Shown here one piece after another: positions 24,784 to 33,456 of a stretch of 64,000 nt of DNA. The notes beneath the pieces were generated by a model. It did no database searches, was not told where the DNA came from, and saw only the letters and a list, made by a program, of their open reading frames with translations. The first letter of the stretch is position 1, and every line of letters starts with the position of its first letter. Origin of the DNA: Oceanirhabdus seepicola (lineage in GTDB: Bacteria; Bacillota; Clostridia; Clostridiales; Clostridiaceae); contig NZ_JAGSOJ010000002.1 in assembly GCF_023684385.1 (NCBI RefSeq), positions 124,001 through 188,000 of the forward strand, read 5' to 3'. Both the position numbers and the translations under genes were made by a program.

Positions 24784-25839
24784 TTATTCAAGCGGCTTTA
24801 AATTCTCATTTCCACTCATGCTTAAAATAGTCTGAACTAATAATTCAATCTCATTTTCAATATCTTTTATGTTAACAACCTCAGAAGGTGAGTGCATATA
24901 TCTAAGTGGTAGAGAAACAAGTGCTACTGGTACACCAGTGCCTGTTAATCTTATCTTGTCTGCATCAGTTCCAGTTGCTCTAGGAGTAAGTTCATATTGG
25001 ATAGAAATTTCATTATCTTCAGCTGCTTTTTCTAAAAGCGTGTTAATTTTATCGTTTATTGGTGCACCTTTAGAAAGAACAGGCCCTTTTCCAAGTTCAA
25101 CATTTCCACTTTCTCTTGAATCAATTCCAGGGTAATCAGTTCCAAAAGTAACATCACAAGCAATACCCATAGTTGGTTTTATATGGCTTGCTGCAAAGTA
25201 AGCTCCACCCATGTTAGTTTCTTCGTTCACTGTACTTACAGCGTAAACTGCTACATTAGGATCCTTATCAGCAACTCTTCTAAGAACTTCAGCAACGATA
25301 AATGCACCTGTTCTGTTATCTAGAGCTCTTCCAGCAAAATTATCATTTAGCATATACTCATAATCAACATCATAGATTACGTAATCCCCAATGCTAACAT
25401 GTTTAGTTATCTCTTCTTTGTTAGCAGCACCGCAATCTATAAATATATCTTTAGCTTTGATTTTATCACTAGCACCACCTTGGTGCTCAGCTTTAACACC
25501 AACTACACCTTTTAGTACTCCATTTTTACCTAAAACTCTTACTCTCATACCAAGAGCAAGTTTAGGGTTTATACCACCAGCTTTAGAAACATAGATATAA
25601 CCATCACTATCAATGTGGTTAACCATAAAGGCAATCTCATCAGAGTGACCAGCAAGCATTACTTTGAATGGTTTATCAGGATTAACAGATGCCATAACGT
25701 TACCAACAACATCAGTTTCAATCTTATGAGCAAAATCCTTAACATAGTCCATCCATATCTTCTGTACTTCTACTTCATTACCAGATGGAGATGGTGTTAC
25801 TATAAGTTTTTCTAAGAAATTCTTTGATTGTTCTCTCAT
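24784..25839 (-). CDS. M42-family aminopeptidase
   Basis: The 351-aa protein is full length for M42 metallopeptidases (glutamyl aminopeptidase / so-called endoglucanase M family). Metal ligands are visible in order: LAGHSDE (about 63-69), the bridging Asp in ALDNRTG, the catalytic Glu pair in VNEETNMGG, ACDVTFGTD and the final His in RYMHSPSE. It removes N-terminal residues from peptides in the cytoplasm and usually forms dodecamers. The start has a GAGGAGG site. It is a single-gene unit. Confidence 0.93.
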   Translation of the reverse strand: MREQSKNFLEKLIVTPSPSGNEVEVQKIWMDYVKDFAHKIETDVVGNVMASVNPDKPFKVMLAGHSDEIAFMVNHIDSDGYIYVSKAGGINPKLALGMRVRVLGKNGVLKGVVGVKAEHQGGASDKIKAKDIFIDCGAANKEEITKHVSIGDYVIYDVDYEYMLNDNFAGRALDNRTGAFIVAEVLRRVADKDPNVAVYAVSTVNEETNMGGAYFAASHIKPTMGIACDVTFGTDYPGIDSRESGNVELGKGPVLSKGAPINDKINTLLEKAAEDNEISIQYELTPRATGTDADKIRLTGTGVPVALVSLPLRYMHSPSEVVNIKDIENEIELLVQTILSMSGNENLKPLE

Positions 25840-26055
25840 AACTTTTCCTCCTCGAATTTAATCATACATATATGATAACATACATAGGTATAAGTGGTAT
25901 ATATTGAAAAGTAATAGTCGAGAAATTCATTCAACCAGTAGTTGCAAAATAGAAAATTTAAATTCAACTAGCAGTAAATAGCCATATATTGGGTGGAATG
26001 ATATACTGTGAGTAAGATAATTATCCCAAAAACTTGAGAGGTATGAGGTGATCGC

Positions 26056-27405
26056 ATGTTGAATAGTAGAAAAATTGGTGCATATATTTCACAGCAGAGA
26101 AAGAATAAGAATCTAACCCAAGCAGAGTTGGCTGAAAAGCTAAATATAACACACCAGGCCATATCAAAATGGGAGAATGGAAGTTCACTTCCTGATATAG
26201 CAATATTAGTTGAGTTGGCTGAGATATTCCAAGTTACAGTGGATGAGATATTAAAAGGCGAAAGTAACGAAGTAATAGAAGAGAATAAAGAAATGAATAA
26301 TGAAGTAGAGAGGAAGCACATTGAAAATAGTAATCTAATCAATGAAAAATCAGACAGCGGAATTTTAGATGAGATACTGGAATCAGTTGAAAATATCAAG
26401 AAATCCTTTCAAAAGGAGAGTATTAGGAAAACTAAACTTGATCCTGATTTTGAAGAAAGTTTTAAGAAACAAAAAGAAACATTTAAAAAACAAAAAGAAT
26501 CATTTATCAAAGACAAAGAAAGATTGAAAAACGATATAAAGAGTAAATTTGGCAAGTTAAATTTTATTAACAGTAAAGACCTTGTTGAAATAGCTCCATT
26601 CTTAGACAGAAAATCAGCAGAAAATGGGTTAGATATAGTAACAGATGGAATGGATATTGAAAATATTATAGGACTTGCACCATTTTTAGGAAGAGATAAA
26701 ATTGATAGTATTGTAGATAAGGCAATTAACAAAGAAGAAATAGATTTTACTATACTTATGGGATTGTGTCCATTTATAAGTAGAGAAAAGATAGATGAAT
26801 TAGTAGATATAGCATTAGAAAATGAGGTTAACGTTGAAATTATAGGGGGAATAGCACCATTTGTAAGTAGAGAAAAGATGGGAGTTATTCTTGATAAGGC
26901 AATGGACAATGATATTATTGACTTTGAATTGTTGGCGTCAATTGCTCCATTTATAAAAAGAAGCAAGATGGATGAGATAATCAATAGAATGATGGAAAAT
27001 GAAATGGATATAAAAGTATTAGAGGCTTTAGCGCCATTCATGAAGAGAGAAACTTTAGGTAGGGTTATAGATAATTGTATTAATAAAGAAGAACTTGATA
27101 TTGAGATGATAACAATGCTATGTCCTTTTTTGAAAAGAGATAAGATGGATGAGCTAGTTGATAATATATTGGATGATGAGAGGTTTGAAGAGGTGTTGGG
27201 AGGAATAGTACCATTTTTAAGTTCTAGTAAATGTGAAGAAATATTTTATGAAATGCTAGATCAGGATGAAAGAAATTACGGAGTAATAGCTACATTAGCA
27301 CCATTTTTAAATAAAGATGTAATAATTGAGGCAATAAATATCGACTTGAAGAGTGGAAAGAGCGATGGTAAGTTATTATCAATATTGGGACCGTTTATTA
27401 GTTAA
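26056..27405 (+). CDS. XRE-type HTH protein with helical-repeat tail
   Basis: The 449-aa protein starts with an XRE/Cro helix-turn-helix (about 5-65; LTQAELAEKLNITHQAISKWENG). A charged linker with three near-identical FKKQKE(T/S) units follows (about 137-152). From about 177 to the end there are nine full and one partial repeat of 28-30 residues with consensus (I/L)(A/C)PF(I/L)xRxKxDxxVDxAxxNexxD. Each repeat looks like a helix pair, so the tail should be an alpha-solenoid. DNA binding is well supported by the HTH; the repeat part probably binds a protein partner. I do not know a named family for the tail. Confidence 0.85.
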   Translation: MLNSRKIGAYISQQRKNKNLTQAELAEKLNITHQAISKWENGSSLPDIAILVELAEIFQVTVDEILKGESNEVIEENKEMNNEVERKHIENSNLINEKSDSGILDEILESVENIKKSFQKESIRKTKLDPDFEESFKKQKETFKKQKESFIKDKERLKNDIKSKFGKLNFINSKDLVEIAPFLDRKSAENGLDIVTDGMDIENIIGLAPFLGRDKIDSIVDKAINKEEIDFTILMGLCPFISREKIDELVDIALENEVNVEIIGGIAPFVSREKMGVILDKAMDNDIIDFELLASIAPFIKRSKMDEIINRMMENEMDIKVLEALAPFMKRETLGRVIDNCINKEELDIEMITMLCPFLKRDKMDELVDNILDDERFEEVLGGIVPFLSSSKCEEIFYEMLDQDERNYGVIATLAPFLNKDVIIEAINIDLKSGKSDGKLLSILGPFIS

Positions 27406-27409
27406 AAAG

Positions 27410-27473
27410 AAATGGATAATTGATAATGTATAATGGATAGGTTCTCCATTCTCAATTATCCATTATCCATTTT
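27410..27473. repeat. Imperfect hairpin, copy A of a dispersed repeat
   Basis: Terminal arms aaatggataat (27410-27420) and attatccattt (27462-27472) are exact reverse complements. Inside is the 19-mer aattgataatgtataatgg (27418-27436), which is repeated exactly at 50450-50468. It lies between convergent genes. Confidence 0.7.
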
Positions 27474-27490
27474 ATTTAGAGCTGTAAGCT

Positions 27491-28270
27491 CTAAATAGTA
27501 AGTTGGTCTTCATCATTAAAAAATGTTTTATATCCTAATTGAACGAATAATATAACAGTTAATGAAACACTACCTAGAATACCCAGCATAATTGCTATTT
27601 GATATTCAATGGCTGTAATTGGAGAAATTCCAGATAATATTTGTCCAGTCATCATTCCAGGAAGAAAGACTATTCCCATACCAACCATGGAATTTATAGT
27701 TGGTAGGATAGCAGAGTCAAAAGCATTATCTACAATATCTTTGGAAGCAGCTTTAGGAGTTGCCCCTAACATTAGGGCTGTTTCTACAAGGTTTCTTTGA
27801 GAGTGCATTCCATCTACAAGTCTTGTAACACCTAAAGATATTCCAGTCATTGAGTTACCAATGAGCATACCCGCTATAGGAATGAAATATCTGGGATCAT
27901 ACCAAGGAGAAATATTTATTACAATAAACACAAAGAAGAATAAACTTGTAAGAGTTCCTATAGCCATTGAAAGAGCTATAATCTTCTTCAATCTCTTAGA
28001 AAGAGTTAATTTTACTCTTTTAAAAATATTATATATTGCAAAAATTTCCATCAAGATAATTATAAGTATAGTATATACAGGGTTAGGATTATCAAAAATA
28101 TAAACGAGCACGTAACCTGTTAATATTAATTGTATAGTCATTCTTAGAGAAGAAATAATAATCTGTTTCTCTCTGTGTATACCTCTTATTTTAACTATGG
28201 CTAGTAGTATAAGAATAAAAATATATGCAGAAATCATTTGCCAAATCTGAAGGTCTATTACTTTATCCAC
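27491..28270 (-). CDS. fetB: Iron-export-type ABC permease (UPF0014)
   Basis: This 259-aa, seven-helix protein has the UPF0014/FetB pattern: SLRMTIQLILTGYVL, GMLIGNSMTGISLGVTRL, ALMLGATPKAA and GMVFLPGMM-like GIVFLPGMMTGQILSG. In E. coli, FetAB exports iron and protects against oxidative stress. It starts at GTG 28270 with GGAGG at 7-nt spacing and overlaps the ATPase gene by 13 bp. The repeat hairpin at 27410 lies just beyond its end. Substrate is assigned from family only. Confidence 0.88.
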   Translation of the reverse strand: MDKVIDLQIWQMISAYIFILILLAIVKIRGIHREKQIIISSLRMTIQLILTGYVLVYIFDNPNPVYTILIIILMEIFAIYNIFKRVKLTLSKRLKKIIALSMAIGTLTSLFFFVFIVINISPWYDPRYFIPIAGMLIGNSMTGISLGVTRLVDGMHSQRNLVETALMLGATPKAASKDIVDNAFDSAILPTINSMVGMGIVFLPGMMTGQILSGISPITAIEYQIAIMLGILGSVSLTVILFVQLGYKTFFNDEDQLTI

Positions 28271-28911
28271 GATGCCACCTCCCCTTGAGAAATAACATTG
28301 CCATTAGATATCTCAATTATATAGTTTGAGTAATTTTCAGCTACACTTCTAGAATGGGTCACCATTATAAGAGTACTATCATTATTTTTAGCGTAATGGA
28401 CTAACTTTTCTATAATTAATTTTTCAGTCTCTTCATCAAGGGCAGAAGAGGGCTCGTCCAACAGAAGAACTTCAGGTTCTAAAAGAAGAACTCTAGCCAG
28501 AGCCAGTCTTTGTTTTTCCCCACCAGAAAGAACTTCAGAATTATCATCTAGAGTTTTATTTAGTTGAACTAAATTCAGAATATCTTCTAATACATCATCA
28601 GAAGGCAGGTCTTTTTCACTAAATTTTAACCCAATATTAAGATTATCTCTTATATTACCTTTAAATATAGCTGGTGACTGGGATAACATAGCCACTTTTC
28701 TTCGATGAGTTATTGAATTTATCTCACTCAAAGGGATATTATTAAACTTAATTTCTCCATTGTCATTTGAAATAAGCTTGTTCAATAAACGTAAAAGGGT
28801 GGTTTTTCCGCTTCCACTTCCTCCTACAATACAAGTGATTTTATCTTTTGGTATATGAAGAGCAGGGATATTTAATACATCTTTATAGATTACATTTTCA
28901 AGATTAAACAT
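28258..28911 (-). CDS. fetA: ABC transporter ATPase, FetA-type
   Basis: This 217-aa nucleotide-binding subunit has Walker A GGSGSGKTT (about 32-40), Q-loop MLSQSPAIFKG, signature LSGGEKQRLALAR, Walker B VLLLDEPSSALD and switch His VTHS. It energises the FetB-type permease encoded immediately downstream with an overlap, and is preceded 14 bp upstream by a PadR regulator. The three genes form one minus-strand operon. Confidence 0.9.
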   Translation of the reverse strand: MFNLENVIYKDVLNIPALHIPKDKITCIVGGSGSGKTTLLRLLNKLISNDNGEIKFNNIPLSEINSITHRRKVAMLSQSPAIFKGNIRDNLNIGLKFSEKDLPSDDVLEDILNLVQLNKTLDDNSEVLSGGEKQRLALARVLLLEPEVLLLDEPSSALDEETEKLIIEKLVHYAKNNDSTLIMVTHSRSVAENYSNYIIEISNGNVISQGEVASWIK

Positions 28912-28925
28912 TAATTACACCTCCA

Positions 28926-29234
28926 TTAATCCTTTATTTCATCAATAAGTTCTGAAGCTTTTTCTTTTGCTTCTTTAAGGATCTCTATTCCAAAGCTAGT
29001 TATGGAATAATATTTACGTATCTTTCCATTAACTAATTTTTCTTCTTTTTTCAATAAATTATTAGATTCCATGTTATGAAGAAGAGGGTATAGAGTACCA
29101 GGACTCATTTCATAACCATGTTCCTGTAATTCTTCAATCATCCATGCACCAAAGATAGGTTCTTTTTTTGCATGGTGTAATATGTGTATTTGTATAAACC
29201 CAAGGAAAAGCTTCCTCATTATTTTATCTTTCAT
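28926..29234 (-). CDS. PadR-family transcriptional regulator
   Basis: The 102-aa protein has the PadR winged helix (GAWMIEELQEHGYEMSPGTLYPLLHNMESNNLLKKEE) and a short C-terminal dimerisation helix. It is first in the operon with fetA and fetB and likely controls it. Upstream, the hexamer ttcgat occurs at 29270-29275 and 29283-29288 inside ttcgatatcggttttcgat, a possible operator. The signal is unknown. The start has AGGAG with 9-nt spacing. Confidence 0.9.
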   Translation of the reverse strand: MKDKIMRKLFLGFIQIHILHHAKKEPIFGAWMIEELQEHGYEMSPGTLYPLLHNMESNNLLKKEEKLVNGKIRKYYSITSFGIEILKEAKEKASELIDEIKD

Positions 29235-29491
29235 AGTGACTACTCCTAAAAAATATATTAATATTGAAATTCGATATCGGTTTTCGATGTTAACATTATA
29301 TCATCTTATTTGATAATAATTCAATAGGGGATTAAAAAAATTTTAATAGGTGAATTGAAAAATATTTACATATGAAAGATAAGACAATTTGAAAAATATT
29401 AAAAAGATAGAAGAGTATAAAATTTCCAAGAATCATTAAATAATAAAAGAGAATAATAACTATATAAACTAAAGAGGAGGATATATTTTTT

Positions 29492-29623
29492 ATGGCAAAG
29501 AAAGGACAAGAACATTCATATGAGAAAAGAAGATATCAAGGACATGTAAAAAATGATGTAGAACCAGTACCTGAAATGAGGGATAAAGCAACGAAAGGTA
29601 AGACCAATAAAAATGTAACATAA
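29492..29623 (+). CDS. 43-aa basic hydrophilic protein
   Basis: A GAGGAGG site opens a 43-codon frame MAKKGQEHSYEKRRYQGHV... rich in Lys, Arg and Glu with no hydrophobic segment. I do not recognise it. Its leader resembles that of the 68-aa protein at 34718: both have (a)aagaggagg(g)atattttttatgg and similar AT-rich sequence for about 20 bases before it, so they may be co-regulated. Size and composition would suit a small spore protein, which is inference. It is too short for many gene finders. Confidence 0.65.
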   Translation: MAKKGQEHSYEKRRYQGHVKNDVEPVPEMRDKATKGKTNKNVT

Positions 29624-29653
29624 TTGAGAATGGTGAATGGATAATGTAGTACG

Positions 29654-29706
29654 GAGCTGTCTCAAAATAGAAAGTAATTTCTATTTTGAGACAGCTCTTT
29701 TTATTT
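29654..29706. terminator. Strong bidirectional hairpin
   Basis: Perfect 20-bp arms (29654-29673 and 29678-29697; left arm gagctgtctcaaaatagaaa) around loop gtaa, then TTTTTATTTTT. It follows a short copy of the dispersed repeat (29622-29648) and faces the end of the minus-strand hydrolase gene. Confidence 0.9.
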
Positions 29707-30741
29707 TTAATGGTCCTTTTTAATATCAAACAAATAATCTAAGAATGGAACTTCGAATTTTATTTTTTTCAGAAGTACTTTCTTTGATTTTAGGTCATTA
29801 ATATTTAATTTCAGCAGCATGTATTTTGCTAGAACATATTCAAAGGGGAGCCAACCTGTGTGAGTTATAGGAATGGTATATTTATTAGCTCCCCCCATTT
29901 GTTGAGATAGCAATATTCTGCTGGTTAAAGGTAAAGTTTCGTCAAATAAAGCATTTATAGAGGTTATTTTTGATTTGTTTAGTAGGTGAGCATAGGAAAT
30001 TGGATCTATTTTAAATAGAGGGTGAATCTCTTCGTTATTTATAAGTTCTTTTAAACTCATTTTTTTTACTAAAGGAAATTGTTCATTGTAAGTTTTGAAT
30101 AGCTTATCTTTATCATGTAGGTAATAAGGTGTTTTCAAGCCGTCATTAAAAAGCTTTCTTGCAAACCGTGTTGCTTTTGATTTATAAAGAATTTTTGGGA
30201 TATGCCCTCCTGTAGCCATAAAAATTGTTTCATTAATTCTATCATCCATAGAGGAAGCTATGGAAGCAAGCATACCACCAAGACAGTACCCTAAAACACA
30301 ATTGTTTTTTTTCCACAAACTTAGCTGATCTAGCAAATCTATTGTTGAAAGTATATCAACTACGGCATGTTCCCAAAATCTATACATAACCTTAACTTCA
30401 GGCCATAAAAAACTTCTTCCGCTAACAGACTTGTGTTCCACACGAGTATAATTTCCAGGAAGAATAACAATAGTTGAATTCACCCCTGCTGAGGCTAGAT
30501 GGGTTCCCATCCACAATAGAAATTTTATATTTCTACTGCCTAATCCATGCAATATTAAAACTGATGCCCTTATTTTTGATTTTGGGTTGAAATTGTATAA
30601 TTCAACAGTTTCAGTACCCAAAGCAGGTCTATTATAAAGGGTTTTGAATCTTATATAATTGCATTTATAAAACTTACTTTTCAAAATGTAGCCTTCGACA
30701 TATGGAATAGATCTTTTATAATAATTAAAATTAATTTTCAT
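29707..30741 (-). CDS. Alpha/beta hydrolase with Cys nucleophile
   Basis: The 344-aa protein has an alpha/beta-hydrolase core: LILHGLGSR (oxyanion strand, about 63-71), a nucleophile elbow GYCLGG (about 151-156) with Cys in place of Ser, Asp in ALFDETLP and a late His in PITHTGW. Cys at the elbow is the dienelactone-hydrolase pattern. No signal peptide is present, so it is cytoplasmic. The substrate is unknown. It is a single-gene unit with GAGAGG upstream. Confidence 0.8.
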   Translation of the reverse strand: MKINFNYYKRSIPYVEGYILKSKFYKCNYIRFKTLYNRPALGTETVELYNFNPKSKIRASVLILHGLGSRNIKFLLWMGTHLASAGVNSTIVILPGNYTRVEHKSVSGRSFLWPEVKVMYRFWEHAVVDILSTIDLLDQLSLWKKNNCVLGYCLGGMLASIASSMDDRINETIFMATGGHIPKILYKSKATRFARKLFNDGLKTPYYLHDKDKLFKTYNEQFPLVKKMSLKELINNEEIHPLFKIDPISYAHLLNKSKITSINALFDETLPLTSRILLSQQMGGANKYTIPITHTGWLPFEYVLAKYMLLKLNINDLKSKKVLLKKIKFEVPFLDYLFDIKKDH

Positions 30742-30895
30742 ATTTTAGAGAATCCTCTCAATATAGAAATACTATTCACTTATTAGTATATAGATATTGA
30801 TTTGGGAATATGTCTATTTATTAATGAGTAAGAATGGTAAAATTAAAATTATAGATTATTTGGAAAATAATGATTGTTAAAAGAGGTGGTTAAGA

Positions 30896-32218
30896 ATGAA
30901 AGTGAAATTCTACGATGATACTATGGAAGTAGCTGTAAGAAAAGAAATAAATAAACCATATGGGGATGTAATAGTTACTGAATTAGAAAGTATTGAAGAA
31001 TTATTTATAGGACATTTTGCAGATCAAGGGCCATTAGCTAGTATAGACTTATTACAGTATTGTACAAATTTAAAAAAATTATCTTTACTAGAGACCAGGA
31101 TAAGGGATATTTCAATATTAAGTAAATTAAAAAATCTAGAATATTTAGATTTACAAGATAACTCCATTGAAGATTTAACTCCTTTAAGTTGTTTAAATAA
31201 TTTAATACACTTAAACTTGAGTTATAATCCTATAATAAATATCAAACCAATAGAAAATCTAAACAAAGTAAAATACTTAAATTTATATGAAACCAAGGTA
31301 AGACAAATAGAATTAGATGGTTTTCTAGAATTAGAATTTTTAGGATTTCCGGATAAATATGAAGATTTTGATATAATAAATAAGTATCCTAAGATTTCAG
31401 GTATAATGTTACCAGCTTTTATGAGTGATCTAAATATTATTAATAAAATAAAAAATAAAAAACAAATCAAAGAATTGCATATATACAACAATAAAATTCA
31501 TGACTTAAAATTCATAGAGGATTTTAGAAATTTGGAGAAATTAAAATTATTCGCAGATGAGATTAATGATGTAAGTTACCTAAAGAATTTAACTAAATTA
31601 AAGGAATTAGATTTAGAACTCAATCATATAACTGATATTACTCATCTTTCTAATCTTATAAATTTAGAAAAATTATCATTAGACTCAAATATGATTAAAG
31701 ATATATCACCACTAAAACACCTTAAAAATTTAATCTATTTAAATCTATCAGCATGTGGGATTAAAGATTTACAATCAATTAGTAATTTATATAATATTCA
31801 AGAGATTGACTTATCATATAATCACTTAGAAGATATTGAGTGTTTAAGTGGATTAAAAAATTTAGTGGAGCTTGATTTATCACATAATGAGATAGAAGAT
31901 ATTGAGTGCTTAAGTGAATTGAAAAAATTAGTAGAGCTTGACTTATCGCATAATGAGCTAGAAGATATTGAATACTTAAGTAGATTAAAAAATTTAGTGA
32001 AGCTTGACTTATTATATAATGAGATAGAAGATATTGAATGCTTAAGTGTATTAGAAAATTTAGTAGAGTTATATCTTGCATATAATATGATTAATGATAT
32101 TAATCCACTTAAAAACTTAGAAAACTTAAAAACGTTAAGCATATTCGACAATGATGATATTGATGTGGAGGAGTTGGAAAATATGAAAGCTGAAAATGGA
32201 GTGGAGATATTTTACTAA
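30896..32218 (+). CDS. Cytoplasmic leucine-rich-repeat protein
   Basis: The 440-aa protein consists largely of 22-residue leucine-rich repeats of the SDS22/internalin type (LxxLxxLxLxxNxIxDIxxL), covering about 55-430 with an irregular stretch at about 140-200. There is no signal peptide, LPxTG or GW anchor, so it should be intracellular and act as a protein-binding scaffold. The segment encoded by 31808-32071 consists of four units exactly 66 bp apart that look recently duplicated. It has an AGAGGTGG ribosome binding site and a terminator. Confidence 0.9.
   Translation: MKVKFYDDTMEVAVRKEINKPYGDVIVTELESIEELFIGHFADQGPLASIDLLQYCTNLKKLSLLETRIRDISILSKLKNLEYLDLQDNSIEDLTPLSCLNNLIHLNLSYNPIINIKPIENLNKVKYLNLYETKVRQIELDGFLELEFLGFPDKYEDFDIINKYPKISGIMLPAFMSDLNIINKIKNKKQIKELHIYNNKIHDLKFIEDFRNLEKLKLFADEINDVSYLKNLTKLKELDLELNHITDITHLSNLINLEKLSLDSNMIKDISPLKHLKNLIYLNLSACGIKDLQSISNLYNIQEIDLSYNHLEDIECLSGLKNLVELDLSHNEIEDIECLSELKKLVELDLSHNELEDIEYLSRLKNLVKLDLLYNEIEDIECLSVLENLVELYLAYNMINDINPLKNLENLKTLSIFDNDDIDVEELENMKAENGVEIFY
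31808..32071 (+). repeat. Four 66-bp tandem DNA repeats inside the LRR gene
   Basis: Units start at 31808, 31874, 31940 and 32006. They are highly similar at DNA level (gaagatattga(g/a)t(g/a)(t/c)ttaagt in each), whereas other LRR units of the gene are not, which indicates recent expansion in steps of one 22-aa repeat. Confidence 0.85.
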
Positions 32219-32532
32219 TATGAATTAGCATCATATTAAGGCTAACATGGGAAACAAAATTCCTGCGTTAGCCTTTTTCATGAAGGTTTAAAAGCGAAGT
32301 ATTAAGGTTCAAATGCGAAAGTGTTTTAGAGTTAGTAGATAGTAAAGCATGTAAAGAAAGTAGTAGATAAAGGAGAAGCTAAGAAAAATTAATTGACGAA
32401 AGGCAAGGACTTGAGAGTGATTTAAAGAATAGAATAATATAATGGGAAAGTATAAGGGTTTAAGAAGATAAAGATTTCTGGGACAGAAATAACCAATAAA
32501 GGTTAGGTATTAAATTGAAGGAGGTATATTAT
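32219..32532. other. Intergenic stretch after the LRR gene
   Basis: It contains the terminator at 32238-32279. The rest (32285-32480) has short coding-like frames without start codons or ribosome binding sites and may be decayed sequence. The AAGGAGG of the next gene is at its end. Confidence 0.4.
32238..32279 (+). terminator. Terminator of the LRR gene
   Basis: aaggctaac and gttagcctt form a 9-bp stem with a 20-base loop, followed by TTTTC. Confidence 0.82.
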
Positions 32533-32928
32533 TTGAAGGAACAATGGATAGAATATAAACCTGATGAAATTTCAGCCGATGAATATGAAGTAGTTAAAGT
32601 TTTATATGATTGTAATGGTACTCTAGTCGAACTTGAAGGTAACATGTATAATTTAATAATTCGATTTGACTATCCAGATGCAGTTAGGATATGCGATGAA
32701 GGGAAAAGAATAAAAACTTACAATGAAGCAGAAGGTCTTCAAGAGTACAGAAAAAACTTTAATGGAATACCAATATACAAAGTTTATCATTCTGAGTTTT
32801 ATAATTGGGTTGTTGATGAGAGTGTAGGCATATACACTGATTTTGTGCATTATGCGATAGTAACTTTAAATGATATAGTGGATATAATATCATCGTCACC
32901 ACCTGAGATTCATGTCCAGGAATTGTAG
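32533..32928 (+). CDS. 131-aa acidic protein, unknown
   Basis: I do not recognise this protein. A TTG start at 32533 with GAAGGAGG at 8-nt spacing gives a 131-aa acidic product without signal peptide or membrane segment. It is rich in Tyr, Val and Asp and has alternating strands (LVELEGNMYNLIIRFDYP, IYKVYHSEFYNWVVDE), consistent with a small alpha/beta fold. Size, acidity and location downstream of a cytoplasmic LRR protein resemble immunity proteins of contact-dependent systems, but no toxin gene is present, so this is only a possibility. An in-frame TTG at 32515 lies upstream of the ribosome binding site and is rejected. Confidence 0.65.
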   Translation: MKEQWIEYKPDEISADEYEVVKVLYDCNGTLVELEGNMYNLIIRFDYPDAVRICDEGKRIKTYNEAEGLQEYRKNFNGIPIYKVYHSEFYNWVVDESVGIYTDFVHYAIVTLNDIVDIISSSPPEIHVQEL

Positions 32929-33456
32929 TTAATCTAGGGCCAAACCTACAATATTAGTATAAAACATATTAGTCTGATTTACATTCTAACATCAAAACAT
33001 GTTGAAGGCTAACTATACAAAAAAATGAAATAGAGTTATGGAATTGACAAACAAAGTCCATCACTTTATTTTTGTTTATACATAAAAGTCTGACTACATG
33101 ATTTAATTTTGTAGTAAGTAAATGAATTTAAAAATAAGAAAAAATAAATTGGCAATAATGAGTAATAAAACTATTTATAAGATTATTTTGTGGATATTGT
33201 TTTTTATTTAGATGGGCGATAATTCAAGTTTTCAAGAAGAAAGTGGGATTTAGGTTTAAGAGCAGAGCCTTTTGGGGGAGTTGGTAAAATTAAAAAATTA
33301 GATAATATTAATAAAAATTTGGATTGTTACCTGAAAACCTTGTGTTGAAGAAGTGTATATTCTTGAATCATGTTATAAAGAATTAAATGAATAATGAGGT
33401 AAAGATTATGTGCTATAATTTTACTTGCAATATGTTACTGAAAAGGAGTGTACGCT
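32929..33456. other. 528-bp gap with possible gene remnants
   Basis: Between 33120 and 33394 there are coding-like pieces in different frames, including a 29-codon hydrophobic frame at 33122-33211 without ribosome binding site and the fragment at 33222-33394. The part before 33120 shows nothing clear. Confidence 0.4.
33222..33394 (+). pseudogene. Frameshifted gene fragment with LRAEPFGG motif
   Basis: One frame reads KWDLGLRAEPFGGVGKIKKL and goes on for about 20 codons; after a frameshift near 33335 the next frame reads KPCVEEVYILESCYKELNE and stops at 33394. No start codon or ribosome binding site remains. The RxEPFGG element recalls conserved segments in PqqD-like or peptide-maturation radical-SAM proteins, but the identity is not established. 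Confidence 0.25.

Noticed and set aside
26409..27041. A long minus-strand open frame of about 210 codons
   Set aside because: It lies fully inside the HTH-repeat gene, is made of low-complexity Ile/Ser/Leu codons and has no ribosome binding site; it is a shadow of the plus-strand repeats.
31808..32071. Regularly spaced repeats that might suggest a CRISPR array
   Set aside because: The repeats are contiguous, in phase with 22-aa LRR units and have no spacers; no cas genes are present.
31779..32151. Overlapping minus-strand open frames opposite the LRR gene
   Set aside because: They mirror the 66-bp repeats in the antisense strand and lack start signals.
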